DNA of 64,000 nucleotides from Enterococcus mundtii (GTDB taxonomy: Bacteria; Bacillota; Bacilli; Lactobacillales; Enterococcaceae): contig NZ_CP025473.1 in assembly GCF_003957375.1 (NCBI RefSeq), forward strand, positions 310,001-374,000, read 5' to 3'. How positions within the stretch are numbered: position 1 is the stretch's first letter; the number at the start of each line of letters is the position of its first letter. The notes beneath the pieces are model-generated. The model had not been told where the DNA came from, searched no databases, and was given only the letters and a program-made list of their open reading frames with translations. The position numbers and the translations under genes were made by a program. Positions 1-8,159 of the stretch are shown one piece after another.

Positions 1-57
1 GTCCTCATGCATATTCTAAAACCGAATAAACGGTAGGGACAGAAGTAACCTCTTCGG

Positions 58-115
58 AAATAAGGCGCCAGCCACGGAAATTTGTAGAACAATTTTAGTG
101 GCTGGCGCCTTATTT
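58..115. terminator. Long perfect hairpin
   Basis: Two 18-bp arms (58-75 and 98-115) are perfect inverted complements around a 22-nt loop, core GGCGCCAGCCAC. There is no long T-run after it, so it may be a bidirectional terminator remnant or a repeat element. Just before it (about 21-34) is the string ACCGAATAAACGGT, which also occurs in the dispersed repeats near 19.9 and 26.9 kb. Confidence 0.6.
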
Positions 116-451
116 ATCGAGGCTGAATACTTCTGTTCCGACCTCCTCTTGCTTATGCTATCATATCTTGTGTTTGAGAGGTGATGTAGAGACAGACGGC
201 GTAGCTTGTTTTTCTTCATTTTTACTTGGTACAATAGCTTACCTTCTTGTTCTTCTAAAGTGAAGGTTTTATCGTCTTGCTTTTTTGTTCCTTTTCTATT
301 TGTTTCAAATTCGTTTCCGACGCAGCAGAAAGAGCCTTAACATACAAAATACGTCTATCCTCTCCGGTTTGTATTAAAGATTCGGGGGACGAGTGGCTAT
401 CGGTTCCTGTTTTGTTTTCTGACATTATCGCTGTTTCTAGCGTTAGCTCAC

Positions 452-829
452 TTATTTTTTTTGTGAATGGTTCATTTGCGCAACTACTTCTGGACTCAGC
501 CAAAAAATATCTGTAGGAGAATGTGGCTCGTTTCCCAAATGCAAGGTCAGTTCATTGTCATGTACTTTTATAGAATCTCCTGGGATTCCGATGATTCGTT
601 TAATGATTTCATCCGTAGAGGATCGCTGAATAGCGATGATGATATAACGTGTGAGTGCCGAAAACTTGTCTACGATCACAATATTGCCGTTGGCTAAATC
701 GATGTTCCAGTAACTTGTCGAAAGTGATAGCGATGAAGTGAATAAGTAAAAACAACACATAAAAGCAGCCATATTAAGATATATGGCCCTTTCTTTTTTT
801 TGAAGTTGACCATTCGCCCAGATATACAA
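452..829 (-). pseudogene. Signal peptidase I-like remnant
   Basis: The 125-residue reading frame contains a hydrophobic segment followed by 'GNIVIVDK' and 'IKRIIGIPGDSI', the second being the conserved S26 signal peptidase box that carries the catalytic lysine region. The N-terminal serine box that should precede it is not recognisable and the C-terminus stops abruptly, so I read this as a decayed or highly divergent gene, not a working peptidase. A second minus-strand fragment encoding a short membrane protein lies just upstream (869-1063), suggesting both came from one lost surface-protein operon. No start with a convincing ribosome binding site is visible. Confidence 0.45.
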
Positions 830-868
830 GAAAACAATCCCCTTTTTTTACTTGAATGGTCCTGTTAG

Positions 869-1063
869 TTATTCCAAACGTTTTTTTGGTTCTTTGACGA
901 CCTGTTCAACAAACTCGAGAATAGTCTGATGGGCATTTATTCGCGCATTTTCTAGTTCAAATAGCATGTAGACACAAAAGGTCAATGCAATAGTTAGTAA
1001 ACTGTTGATGATCAAAAGTTAAAAAAATGGTTTTTTCAATAATTTCAGTTTATAAATACTGAT
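869..1063 (-). pseudogene. Small membrane protein remnant
   Basis: On the minus strand a frame reads '..KLKLLKKPFF', then an in-frame TAA (plus positions 1019-1021), then 'LLIINSLLTIALTFCVYMLF' and a charged tail ending at 869. This looks like a lysine-rich N-terminus, one membrane helix and an extracytoplasmic tail, interrupted by a stop. It sits directly upstream of the signal-peptidase remnant on the same strand. The family is not recognised. Confidence 0.35.
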
Positions 1064-1210
1064 TTTTTAGATAAAATCGTATGGGCTTACAAACGACAAA
1101 AATTTGAAGTCTTGGCAAAAAAACGTGTTACTTCTATAGAAGTGTTACAAGAATTGAAATTTATGGGAAGAATCGATGCGATTGAATCAAAAAATCAATC
1201 AACGAAGTAA
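1061..1210 (+). pseudogene. Short unidentified ORF remnant
   Basis: A plus-strand frame without an ATG reads 'DFLDKIVWAYKRQKFEVLAKK' split across about 50 codons and ends with TAA at 1208-1210. It has coding-like composition but no start or ribosome binding site, so it is probably the 3' end of a deleted gene. The rest of the 830-1410 gap holds a weak ACCAAGT/ACTTGGT hairpin (1251-1284) and the PTS promoter elements. Confidence 0.25.
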
Positions 1211-1312
1211 CTACTTGTTGATTAATTCTAGCAAACAATCATTGAAATCTACCAAGTGAGGAGCAGACTTATTTTTTACTTGGTGGTTTTTGGTGTTCCA
1301 TTCTCTTTTTTT

Positions 1313-1332
1313 GCACACTAAAAATAGTGTGC
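1313..1332. promoter_or_regulatory. Palindrome, probable activator site (UAS)
   Basis: GCACACTA and TAGTGTGC form a perfect 8-bp inverted repeat around AAAA, about 80 bp upstream of the sigma-54 -24 element. Sigma-54 promoters need an upstream enhancer-binding protein, in enterococci usually a LevR-type PRD activator, and this is the only strong dyad at the right distance. The cognate activator gene is not in the window. Confidence 0.6.
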
Positions 1333-1411
1333 GACATAAAAATTAGAGTGTGTTTGATAAAAAACAACATGAAAACCCTTTTATATCAAAGTGGTAAAGC
1401 GATTTCAAAGT

Positions 1412-1427
1412 TGGCACGATACTTGCA
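1412..1427 (+). promoter_or_regulatory. Sigma-54 (-24/-12) promoter
   Basis: TGGCACGATACTTGCA matches the RpoN consensus TGGCACG-N4-TTGCA at every conserved position. It lies 41 bp upstream of the EIIB start codon. In enterococci sigma-54 is mainly used for sugar PTS operons, which fits the genes that follow. Confidence 0.92.
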
Positions 1428-1467
1428 TTATATAAAAGTGTAAGAAGAAGAAAAGGAAGTGTTCAAA

Positions 1468-1788
1468 ATGGAGAAAAGAACAATCATGCTTGTCTGCTCT
1501 GCAGGAATGAGTACAAGTTTATTAGTGACAAAAATGCAAAAAGCAGCAGAAGAAAAAGGTGTAGAAGCGGACATCTTTGCAGTTTCAGCATCAGAAGCTG
1601 ATAGCCAACTAGAATCAAAAAATGTAGACGTTTTATTATTAGGGCCACAAGTACGTTTCATGCAAAGTCAATTTGCTGAAAAACTAGCACCAAAAGGGAT
1701 TCCGTTAGATGTTATCAACATGCAAGACTATGGCATGATGAACGGGGCAAAAGTATTGGAACAAGCAGAATCATTGATCAATAAATAA
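1468..1788 (+). CDS. PTS lactose/cellobiose-family EIIB
   Basis: This 106-residue cytoplasmic protein accepts phosphate from EIIA and passes it to the incoming sugar. The P-loop 'LVCSAGMSTSLL' near the N-terminus carries the phosphorylated cysteine (Cys10), and length and fold pattern match CelA/ChbB-type EIIB. I chose the ATG at 1468 because AAGGAAG lies about 9 nt upstream; a GTG at 1459 sits on that Shine-Dalgarno. It is the first gene of a three-gene operon transcribed from the sigma-54 promoter. The sugar cannot be fixed from sequence; cellobiose, chitobiose or another beta-glucoside are all possible, and enterococci are known to have a sigma-54-dependent lactose-family PTS. Confidence 0.93.
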   Translation: MEKRTIMLVCSAGMSTSLLVTKMQKAAEEKGVEADIFAVSASEADSQLESKNVDVLLLGPQVRFMQSQFAEKLAPKGIPLDVINMQDYGMMNGAKVLEQAESLINK

Positions 1789-1811
1789 AAACAAGAAAAA
1801 GAGGAAAGAAA

Positions 1812-2129
1812 ATGGAAGATCAAAAAAATTTAGAAGCGATCATGGGTTTGATCATGTTCGGTGGCAACGCAAAAAGCGATGCAATGGAAGCGATTGCTGC
1901 TGCGAAAAAAGGTGACTTTGAATTAGCAGATGCAAAAATCAAAGATGCAGAAGAATCATTGGTTCAAGCGCATCATTCGCAAACAGGGTTATTAACACAA
2001 GAAGCACAAGGGGAACACATGGAAGTTACTTTGTTAACCGTTCATAGTCAAGATCATTTGATGACATCGATCGCGTTTACAGATTTAGCAAAAGAAATCA
2101 TTGATCTATACCGTCGTATAGATGCTTAA
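1812..2129 (+). CDS. PTS lactose/cellobiose-family EIIA
   Basis: The 105-residue all-helical EIIA takes phosphate from HPr. The active-site motif 'QAHHSQT' has the phosphorylatable histidine at about residue 54, and 'HSQDHLMTS' near the C-terminus is typical of the trimeric Lac/Cel EIIA fold. GAGGAAAG lies just upstream of the ATG. It follows EIIB by 23 nt and precedes EIIC by 35 nt, so the operon order is B-A-C. Expression should follow the sigma-54 promoter upstream of EIIB. Confidence 0.93.
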   Translation: MEDQKNLEAIMGLIMFGGNAKSDAMEAIAAAKKGDFELADAKIKDAEESLVQAHHSQTGLLTQEAQGEHMEVTLLTVHSQDHLMTSIAFTDLAKEIIDLYRRIDA

Positions 2130-2164
2130 ATAAAAGTTTTTTAAAGGAGAAAAGAGGAAAAGAT

Positions 2165-3418
2165 ATGGATAGCTTTGTAGCATTTATGGAGAAACACTTT
2201 ATACCAGTCGCATCAAAAATCGGTGCACAACGCCATTTAGTGGCCATTCGTGACGCTTTTATGGTCAGTATGCCATTAATGATCTTAGGCGCTTTAGCTG
2301 TAATGATCAATAACTTGCCGATCCCTGGATTCCAAGAATTGATGAATTCGATTTTTGGTGGTGAAGCATGGAAAGGATTCGGTGCGGCTGCTTGGAACGG
2401 AACGTTTGCGATTCTTTCTGTTTTGATTGCGTTCTTATTAGCTTATCATTTAGCAAACGGTTACCGTAAAGATGGCGTATCTGCTGGAGTGATTTCATTA
2501 GGTTCATTCTTCGCACTAGGCGGCGCTTTAGGTATGAGTTCAAACGGATTATTTATTGCAATTATTGTCGGAATTATTTCAACAGAGATTTTTGTTCGTT
2601 TAAGTGGAAATGAAAAATTGATCATCAAAATGCCAGACGGAGTGCCACCAGCAGTAGCAAAAGCATTTGCGTCATTATTACCAGCAATGATCACGATCTC
2701 ATTTTTCGCACTAATCGCTGCGATTTTTGCAGCATTCGGTGTTGCTGATATTGTTGGCGCATTCTACACGGTGGTTCAAGAACCATTTATGGGGCTTGCT
2801 AACTCTTACCCATCTGCATTATTGCTTGCATTTATTACACCGTTCCTTTGGTTCTTCGGATTACATGGAGCAAACATGGTCGATCCATTGATGCAAACCA
2901 TCAATGCGCCAGCGATCCAAGCAAACGTCGAAGCGATTGCCAACGGTCAAAGTGCACCATTTATCGTCAATAAACCTTTTTTTGACAGCTTTGTCAATTT
3001 AGGTGGTACAGGTGCGACACTAGGATTACTGATTGCGATCTATTTAGTAGGACGTAGAAACAAACCTTATATGGTCGTAACGAACTTATCGATTGCACCA
3101 GGAGTATTCAATATCAACGAACCAACAATGTTTGGTCTACCAATCGTTTTGAATCCAGTGATGTTTATTCCATTTATTTTAACACCAATGGTTTTAGTAA
3201 CTGTTGCGTACTTTGCGACATCAACAGGACTTGTACCAGCAGCGACAGTAATGCCACCATGGGTAACACCACCAGTGATCGGCGGATTTTTAGCAACAAA
3301 CAGTCTTTCAGGCGCAGTGTTATCTGCGGTCAACTTACTGATTTCAATTCTGATCTATCTACCATTCGTTAAAGTAGCAACGATCCAAGAAATGAAAAAA
3401 GAGGCATTGAACGCGTAA
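2165..3418 (+). CDS. PTS cellobiose-family EIIC permease
   Basis: The 417-residue polytopic membrane protein has about ten hydrophobic segments and the EIIC lac/cel pattern, including 'PFLWFFGLHGANM' in the middle and 'FNINEPTMFGLPIVLNP' in the C-terminal half, which form the sugar-binding region. It translocates the sugar that EIIB phosphorylates. AAAGGAGAAAAGAGG precedes the ATG. The operon ends here with a strong terminator. There is no phospho-glycosidase in the operon, so the imported sugar phosphate must be hydrolysed by an enzyme encoded elsewhere. Confidence 0.93.
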   Translation: MDSFVAFMEKHFIPVASKIGAQRHLVAIRDAFMVSMPLMILGALAVMINNLPIPGFQELMNSIFGGEAWKGFGAAAWNGTFAILSVLIAFLLAYHLANGYRKDGVSAGVISLGSFFALGGALGMSSNGLFIAIIVGIISTEIFVRLSGNEKLIIKMPDGVPPAVAKAFASLLPAMITISFFALIAAIFAAFGVADIVGAFYTVVQEPFMGLANSYPSALLLAFITPFLWFFGLHGANMVDPLMQTINAPAIQANVEAIANGQSAPFIVNKPFFDSFVNLGGTGATLGLLIAIYLVGRRNKPYMVVTNLSIAPGVFNINEPTMFGLPIVLNPVMFIPFILTPMVLVTVAYFATSTGLVPAATVMPPWVTPPVIGGFLATNSLSGAVLSAVNLLISILIYLPFVKVATIQEMKKEALNA

Positions 3419-3423
3419 AAATA

Positions 3424-3459
3424 AAAAACGGAGAGCAAGTGATTGCTTTCCGTTTTTTG
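3424..3459 (+). terminator. PTS operon terminator
   Basis: AACGGAGAGCAA pairs with TTGCTTTCCGTT around GTGA (one mismatch) and is followed by six T residues. Confidence 0.88.
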
Positions 3460-3541
3460 TGTTACTACTGTTATCATTGCTATTTTTCAGAAAGCAACGT
3501 ATAGTTTTTGTAAGTATTTTTTTTGAATAGGAGGATAGCAT

Positions 3542-3943
3542 ATGAATACAACAGATATTCAAAAAAGGATCGAACGATTCCAAGTATATGGGAACACCCT
3601 TCCAGGAGCTAGGGTATATTTTCGCGAAGATTGGAAAACGCTTTATTTTGATTTAGATGGTAAACAGTTTGGGATGATGAGTCCAGAAGCGAATGAAAAA
3701 GCATTGATCACGTTAAAACATTTCCCAGAAAAAAACGAGGAATTACGAACGATGTACCCTGAGAGCATTATACCTGGTTACTATGCCGATAAGAAACATT
3801 GGAATTCGATCATGTTAGTCAAAGATGAATTGTCAGACGAGGAAATCGAGAAAATGATTTTGATTTCTTATAAATTGGTACTAGCTAAATTCGCTAAAAA
3901 GAAACAAGAAGAAATCAAAAACTCAGTGATAGAAAGTGATTGA
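3542..3943 (+). CDS. MmcQ/YjbR family protein
   Basis: This 133-residue protein has the YjbR/MmcQ layout: a 'PGARVYFREDW..LYFDLDGK' beta region, 'EKALITLKHFPE', and the C-terminal 'PGYYADKKHWNSI' followed by helices 'LSDEEIEKMILISYKLV'. The family has a double-wing DNA-binding-like fold of uncertain biological role. GGAGGATAG lies close to the ATG. It is a single-gene unit between the PTS terminator and a convergent methyltransferase. The lysine-rich C-terminal tail is common in the family. Confidence 0.8.
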   Translation: MNTTDIQKRIERFQVYGNTLPGARVYFREDWKTLYFDLDGKQFGMMSPEANEKALITLKHFPEKNEELRTMYPESIIPGYYADKKHWNSIMLVKDELSDEEIEKMILISYKLVLAKFAKKKQEEIKNSVIESD

Positions 3944-3984
3944 AAGCTTGAAGGGCATAAATCATTTTCTAGTCGATGAAAAAG

Positions 3985-4015
3985 GTCTGGAAATAGGGAC
4001 AACCTATTTCCAGAC
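3985..4015 (-). terminator. Terminator of the methyltransferase gene
   Basis: A perfect 13-bp stem (GTCTGGAAATAGG and its complement) with a 5-nt loop. On the minus strand it is followed by CTTTTT, so it terminates the minus-strand gene. Confidence 0.85.
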
Positions 4016-4075
4016 GCTCAATAAAATTTGTGCAGATGGACTAAGAATAAGAATGTTTGGATCGATGATTCGCCG

Positions 4076-4804
4076 CTACATTTTTGTCACAGAAATAATC
4101 AACATCATCGGACGTCTTAATTCGTCTTTCATACCAGGCATATCTAACATATGTGACGGTGGTATTGGTTCAAGCACATGGTTGATTTGAAAGCCATTAG
4201 ACAATAATGTCTCAAGATAAGTTGTAATCGTTCGATGATATTTTTTTACAGAAGATCCTAGGAAGTTTGTGTCACGCTCCCCTTCGTCAAAATAATGATT
4301 AACTGGAAAGTGCATGATCTGACCGTTGTCTGTATAAATCCAGTCTTGCCGACCATCTGCTGTGAAAATAGGATGTTCAACTGAAAAAAGAAATTGCCCA
4401 TTCGGTTTTAGGAAGTGATGGACATGCTGGACGAGTTGTTCCCAATTTTCTACATAATGGATAGCTAAAGAACTGAACACGAAATCAAATGAGTCTTTCG
4501 CAAACCGAATCGTTGAAATATCGTCTTGCATATAACTGATCGTGGTATCGTTTGTTCGAGCTCTAGCTTCTGCTAGCATCTTCTCAGACAAGTCGACACC
4601 AATGATTTTTTTTGCCCCTTGCGAAGCAGCGTAACGACAGTGCCACCCATAGCCACATCCAAGATCAAGGACTGTTTGACCATGGAGATTGGGGAAGATA
4701 GATGCAAGCGTTGGCCATTCTCCAGTACCTTGTAAGCCATTTTTGCTACGAGGTATTTCTTTGTATCGGTCAAAAAATTGTTGATCATCGTAAATATTTG
4801 TCAT
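4076..4804 (-). CDS. Class I SAM-dependent methyltransferase
   Basis: The 242-residue product has methyltransferase motif I 'VLDLGCGYGWHC', the acidic end of strand 2 in 'IIGVDLSEKML', motif 'YMQDDIS' and 'LKPNGQFLFSVEHPIF'. It resembles UbiE/SmtA-type small-molecule methyltransferases; the acceptor substrate is not evident. I placed the start at 4804 because GGAGGA is 7 nt upstream; an ATG at 4819 overlaps that ribosome binding site. It is monocistronic with its own terminator. Confidence 0.85.
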   Translation of the reverse strand: MTNIYDDQQFFDRYKEIPRSKNGLQGTGEWPTLASIFPNLHGQTVLDLGCGYGWHCRYAASQGAKKIIGVDLSEKMLAEARARTNDTTISYMQDDISTIRFAKDSFDFVFSSLAIHYVENWEQLVQHVHHFLKPNGQFLFSVEHPIFTADGRQDWIYTDNGQIMHFPVNHYFDEGERDTNFLGSSVKKYHRTITTYLETLLSNGFQINHVLEPIPPSHMLDMPGMKDELRRPMMLIISVTKM

Positions 4805-5000
4805 GTTTGATTCCTCCATGTAATTTTTTTATTTGCTTAAACTACATGGAGTCCGTCTCTTTTGTGTGCAATCATCTCGCTCACTCCTTTGACATCTATT
4901 CTAGCTTAGGTCGGAAGAAGAAGCAAAAATTCAAACATAGATAAACATGCTTAGGCATCTATTTTACACGACGCATGAATAATGAATGGAGATTTAAAAG

Positions 5001-5465
5001 TTGAATATGTATCAATGGATCAAATTAAATGAACACCCAGAATTACTGGAAGAAACCGCAAGTTGGTTTTCCTCAAAGTGGGGCATCCCTGCTGAGGTTT
5101 ATGCGGAAAGTATACGTACTGGAATCATCGAGAAGGAAAGTATTCCTCAATGGTATGTCATTCTCGATGAAAAAGGTGCAATCGTTGGAGGAGCAGGTGT
5201 CATCGAAAATGACTTCCACGACCGTCCAGATTTAGCACCTAATCTTTGTGCTTTATATGTTGAACCGGAGTATCGGAATCAGGGATTAGCAAAATGGATA
5301 TTAGAACAAACCAGAGAAGAGATGCATCGATTAGGGTTCAAGAAACTTTATTTGATGACAGACCACACCTCCTTTTATGAACGATATGATTGGTCATTTT
5401 TAACTATGGTCAAGGAAGAAAGTGGAACAACTACCCGGTTGTATCAAATCACTACAACAACATAA
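5001..5465 (+). CDS. GNAT family N-acetyltransferase
   Basis: The 154-residue protein carries the acetyl-CoA-binding core 'LCALYVEPEYRNQGLAKWIL' (R/Q-x-x-G-x-A signature) and the C-terminal 'LMTDHTSFYERYDW' typical of GNATs. Substrate is unknown. The start appears to be TTG: GGAG lies about 9 nt upstream of 5001, while the ATG at 5007 is too far. The gene converges on the YrhK gene through a shared hairpin. Confidence 0.85.
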   Translation: MNMYQWIKLNEHPELLEETASWFSSKWGIPAEVYAESIRTGIIEKESIPQWYVILDEKGAIVGGAGVIENDFHDRPDLAPNLCALYVEPEYRNQGLAKWILEQTREEMHRLGFKKLYLMTDHTSFYERYDWSFLTMVKEESGTTTRLYQITTTT

Positions 5466-5511
5466 AGAGAAGCATGAGATGTTGTATCAAATCTCATGCT
5501 TCTCTTTTTTC
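5466..5511. terminator. Bidirectional terminator
   Basis: AGAGAAGCATGAGAT pairs perfectly with ATCTCATGCTTCTCT around a 10-nt loop, followed by TTTTTT on the plus strand. It overlaps the end of the convergent YrhK gene. Confidence 0.9.
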
Positions 5512-5813
5512 GCTTGTTCTCTTCGTTGTTTCTTTTCATCGTAAATAAAGACATTTCGCACGATACGTAAGATGGGGCGAGTGGTCAAGAAGATGGCGCC
5601 TGCTAAATATAAGTAATTGCTGTAATAATCAGGGATTTTCGTGAGCAAAGCAATACTCCCTAAGACATAAAAAATCCCTGTAAGCAAATCAACCGCTAAA
5701 GAAATCAATGTGTAACGATTTTGGAAATACAAGCGAAAACGCCGTCCGCGGATCTCAATATCTTCTTCTTTGCCAATCTCGACATCATGGGTATTTCGTT
5801 TGATTCTTGGCAT
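5487..5813 (-). CDS. YrhK family membrane protein
   Basis: This 108-residue protein has a charged N-terminus, two predicted membrane helices ('LLTGIFYVLGSIALL' and 'YLYLAGAIFLTTRP') and 'RPILRIVRNVFIYDEKK', which matches the YrhK domain. No biochemical role is established for the family. It lies 27 bp downstream of the alcohol dehydrogenase on the same strand, so the two are probably cotranscribed. Its last codons lie inside the convergent terminator hairpin. Confidence 0.75.
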   Translation of the reverse strand: MPRIKRNTHDVEIGKEEDIEIRGRRFRLYFQNRYTLISLAVDLLTGIFYVLGSIALLTKIPDYYSNYLYLAGAIFLTTRPILRIVRNVFIYDEKKQRREQAKKEKHEI

Positions 5814-5840
5814 ATAAAATCACCTAACTAGTTTTTATTT

Positions 5841-6974
5841 CTACGGTTTCAAAACAACTTTGATATTTTTATCTTCTTTTTTATCAAAAATCTCGTATGC
5901 TCGAGCCGCTTCTTCTAACGGCATCGAATGAGTGATGATTTGAGTTGGATCAAACATTCCTTCTGTAATCATGTCATAAATTTTTGGCATCAAATGGACA
6001 ACTGGTGCTTGCCCATGTTTGACATCAATATTGCGCATAAAGAATTCTTGAAGTGGATAGGAAGAAGCAGGTGTCATATAAACACCAGTGATTTGCACTG
6101 TACCAAATTTTTTCACCGCTTTAGCAGCCATTTGGATAGGTGAGATCGTTCCACTTTGTAAACTAACTAAATTTTTAGCTTTTTCTTTTGTTGGCTCTAA
6201 ACCATCCATTCCGACACAATCAATGATGACATCTGCACCGCCACGAGCTAACTCATATAAATCATCTCCGGCTTGGTTCACATCGTCTAATAGATAGGTT
6301 TCGATTTGATTATAGCGGACTGCTTTGTCTAATCGGTGTTTGACTGGATCGACCGCAATGACACGTTTTGCTCCTGCCATCACAGCAAATTTTTGTGCAA
6401 ATAAACCAACAGGACCTGAACCTAAGACGACGACTGTATCATCTTTTTTAACCCCTGCATTTGCAACGCTCCAATAAGCGGTCGGTAAAATATCAGATAA
6501 AAATAAAACTTTTTCATCAGGTAAATCATTATCTGGAACGATAAATGACGTAGAGTCGGCGAAAGGTACCCGAAGATACTCTGCTTGCCCACCCCAGTGA
6601 TTTCCGTTCAATTTACCAAAACCGAATAATCCGCCGTATAATTCTTCCTGATTGGAATTATCACACTGACTTTCCATATGGTTTGTACAAAAATGGCAAT
6701 GACCACAACTAATATTAAAAGGAATAACTACACGTTGTCCTTTTTTCAACTTTTTCACTTCAGAACCAACTTCTTCAACAATCCCCATAGGTTCATGTCC
6801 AACGACATAGCCTTTTTCCATAACGGATTCCCCATGGTGATAAAGATGGAGATCAGATCCACAAATCGCTGTCGCAGTGATACGGATGATTGCATCGGTT
6901 GGTGCTAAAATTTTTGGATCATCAACATTTCTAATTTCCATTTTTTGCTTTCCTTGCCAAGTGACTGCTTTCAT
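5841..6974 (-). CDS. Zinc-dependent alcohol dehydrogenase (formaldehyde-dehydrogenase-like)
   Basis: This 377-residue medium-chain dehydrogenase has catalytic zinc ligands in 'CGSDLHLYHHGE' and 'GHEPMGIVEEVG', a structural zinc loop with four cysteines in 'CGHCHFCTNHMESQC', and a Rossmann motif 'VVVLGSGPVGLF'. The long C-terminal half resembles FdhA/threonine-dehydrogenase-like enzymes that oxidise alcohols or detoxify aldehydes with NAD(P). GGAGAGGAG lies just upstream of the ATG. It probably forms an operon with the YrhK gene. The exact substrate is not determinable. Confidence 0.88.
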   Translation of the reverse strand: MKAVTWQGKQKMEIRNVDDPKILAPTDAIIRITATAICGSDLHLYHHGESVMEKGYVVGHEPMGIVEEVGSEVKKLKKGQRVVIPFNISCGHCHFCTNHMESQCDNSNQEELYGGLFGFGKLNGNHWGGQAEYLRVPFADSTSFIVPDNDLPDEKVLFLSDILPTAYWSVANAGVKKDDTVVVLGSGPVGLFAQKFAVMAGAKRVIAVDPVKHRLDKAVRYNQIETYLLDDVNQAGDDLYELARGGADVIIDCVGMDGLEPTKEKAKNLVSLQSGTISPIQMAAKAVKKFGTVQITGVYMTPASSYPLQEFFMRNIDVKHGQAPVVHLMPKIYDMITEGMFDPTQIITHSMPLEEAARAYEIFDKKEDKNIKVVLKP

Positions 6975-7222
6975 CGTAGTGCTCCTCTCCTGTTTTCGTT
7001 AATAAAACTAACGATAGTTATTTATAAACTCATTCTAAGGGAATGTTACTTTTTTTCACAATGAAACGCGCTTTTAGTTTTAGTTTAAAACAGTAAAATA
7101 ACTTTTGACGAAAAAAGGAAGTTGTAGTTTTATTGACTGAAAGTTATAATTATAGTAGTTGATTTCCAACAAAATAAAACGTAAAAGAACAATTTTTTGT
7201 GCTGACCTAGGAAAGGAGAGAA

Positions 7223-8065
7223 ATGAGAAATAGTCGATTAATCAAAATAATTATAGGAGTTGTGTGTACAGTCGGGCTCTTTTTTTTATCAATTGCCGGA
7301 CTTTTTTATACGACTTTAGCAAATGAAGGATTTATGAATGAACAAATCAAACAAGCAAACTACATACAAAAGGTAACGAAAGAGATCAATGGTCGTGTCC
7401 AGAGCTATCACCAAGAAGCAAGAGTCACTCCAGAGGTGCTTGCCGACAGTATATCTGAGGAATTAGTCAAAAAGAATATCGAGCATTTTGTCAAAGAAAC
7501 TTATCGTGACAAGCAACCAAGCTTGATCCAAGCAACGGACTTGGAAGAACATATCAAAGAGACGATCCATACATATAAAACAGAACATGAGATCAATATC
7601 GAAGAAGGGATTGCGGGAGAAGAACTCGCTTTACATATGATCGGCGGGATCTTTGAACGAAGTGTCCAACCAAGTTATCTGCATCTTTTTATTCGAGGAA
7701 TCAATGAGCTGCGCCAACAGGTACTTCACTATGCCTGGGGCATTGTGAGTGTGAGCCTATTGATCTTAGCAGGGTTCATTTATTTCAATCCAGGCTCTAT
7801 CCGTTCGCGTATCAAAAAATTTGCGTGTAGTCTGATGGGCGCTGGACTGATAAGTCTAGCATTTGCCGCAACTTTATACTATGCGCAGATTTTGCAGACG
7901 GAGGAGCAAATGGCGTCACTTCAAGGATTGATGCGAACATATCTCACTAACTTTACCCTGATTGTTTTACTGATCGGAGGAAGTGAGATTGTTGTGGGCG
8001 GCTTCGCATGGCTCCTTGCGAAAAGAGAAAACAAAAAGAGAACTGTCGGGCAAAATCAAAAATAG
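7223..8065 (+). CDS. Unrecognised membrane protein
   Basis: I do not recognise this 280-residue protein. It starts with a hydrophobic helix ('IIIGVVCTVGLFFLSIAGLF'), then an extracytoplasmic region of about 130 residues rich in charged helices, then three further membrane helices ('WGIVSVSLLILAGFIYF', 'LMGAGLISLAFAATLYY', 'FTLIVLLIGGSEIVVGGF') and a basic tail. AAAGGAGAG precedes the ATG. It stands alone between divergent and convergent units with its own terminator. The layout resembles small Gram-positive sensor-like proteins, but no domain supports a function. Confidence 0.7.
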   Translation: MRNSRLIKIIIGVVCTVGLFFLSIAGLFYTTLANEGFMNEQIKQANYIQKVTKEINGRVQSYHQEARVTPEVLADSISEELVKKNIEHFVKETYRDKQPSLIQATDLEEHIKETIHTYKTEHEINIEEGIAGEELALHMIGGIFERSVQPSYLHLFIRGINELRQQVLHYAWGIVSVSLLILAGFIYFNPGSIRSRIKKFACSLMGAGLISLAFAATLYYAQILQTEEQMASLQGLMRTYLTNFTLIVLLIGGSEIVVGGFAWLLAKRENKKRTVGQNQK

Positions 8066-8069
8066 TGAA

Positions 8070-8117
8070 AAAACAAAAGTCTTCCGCCTATTCTCATAGG
8101 TGGAGGACTTTTGTTTT
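8070..8117. terminator. Bidirectional terminator
   Basis: AAACAAAAGTCTTCCGCCTAT pairs with the downstream copy ATAGGTGGAGGACTTTTGTTT around TCTC, flanked by A- and T-runs. Confidence 0.88.
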
Positions 8118-8159
8118 AGGACTGAAGTAGCACAGGAAAGTGAATTCCTTTAGTGAACC

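Noticed and set aside
16-234. 72-codon minus-strand ORF at the left edge
   Set aside because: It translates the long hairpin at 58-115 and has no protein-like pattern.
3936-4190. 84-codon plus-strand ORF after the YjbR gene
   Set aside because: It runs through the perfect terminator hairpin at 3985-4015 and into the antisense of the methyltransferase gene; no ribosome binding site.
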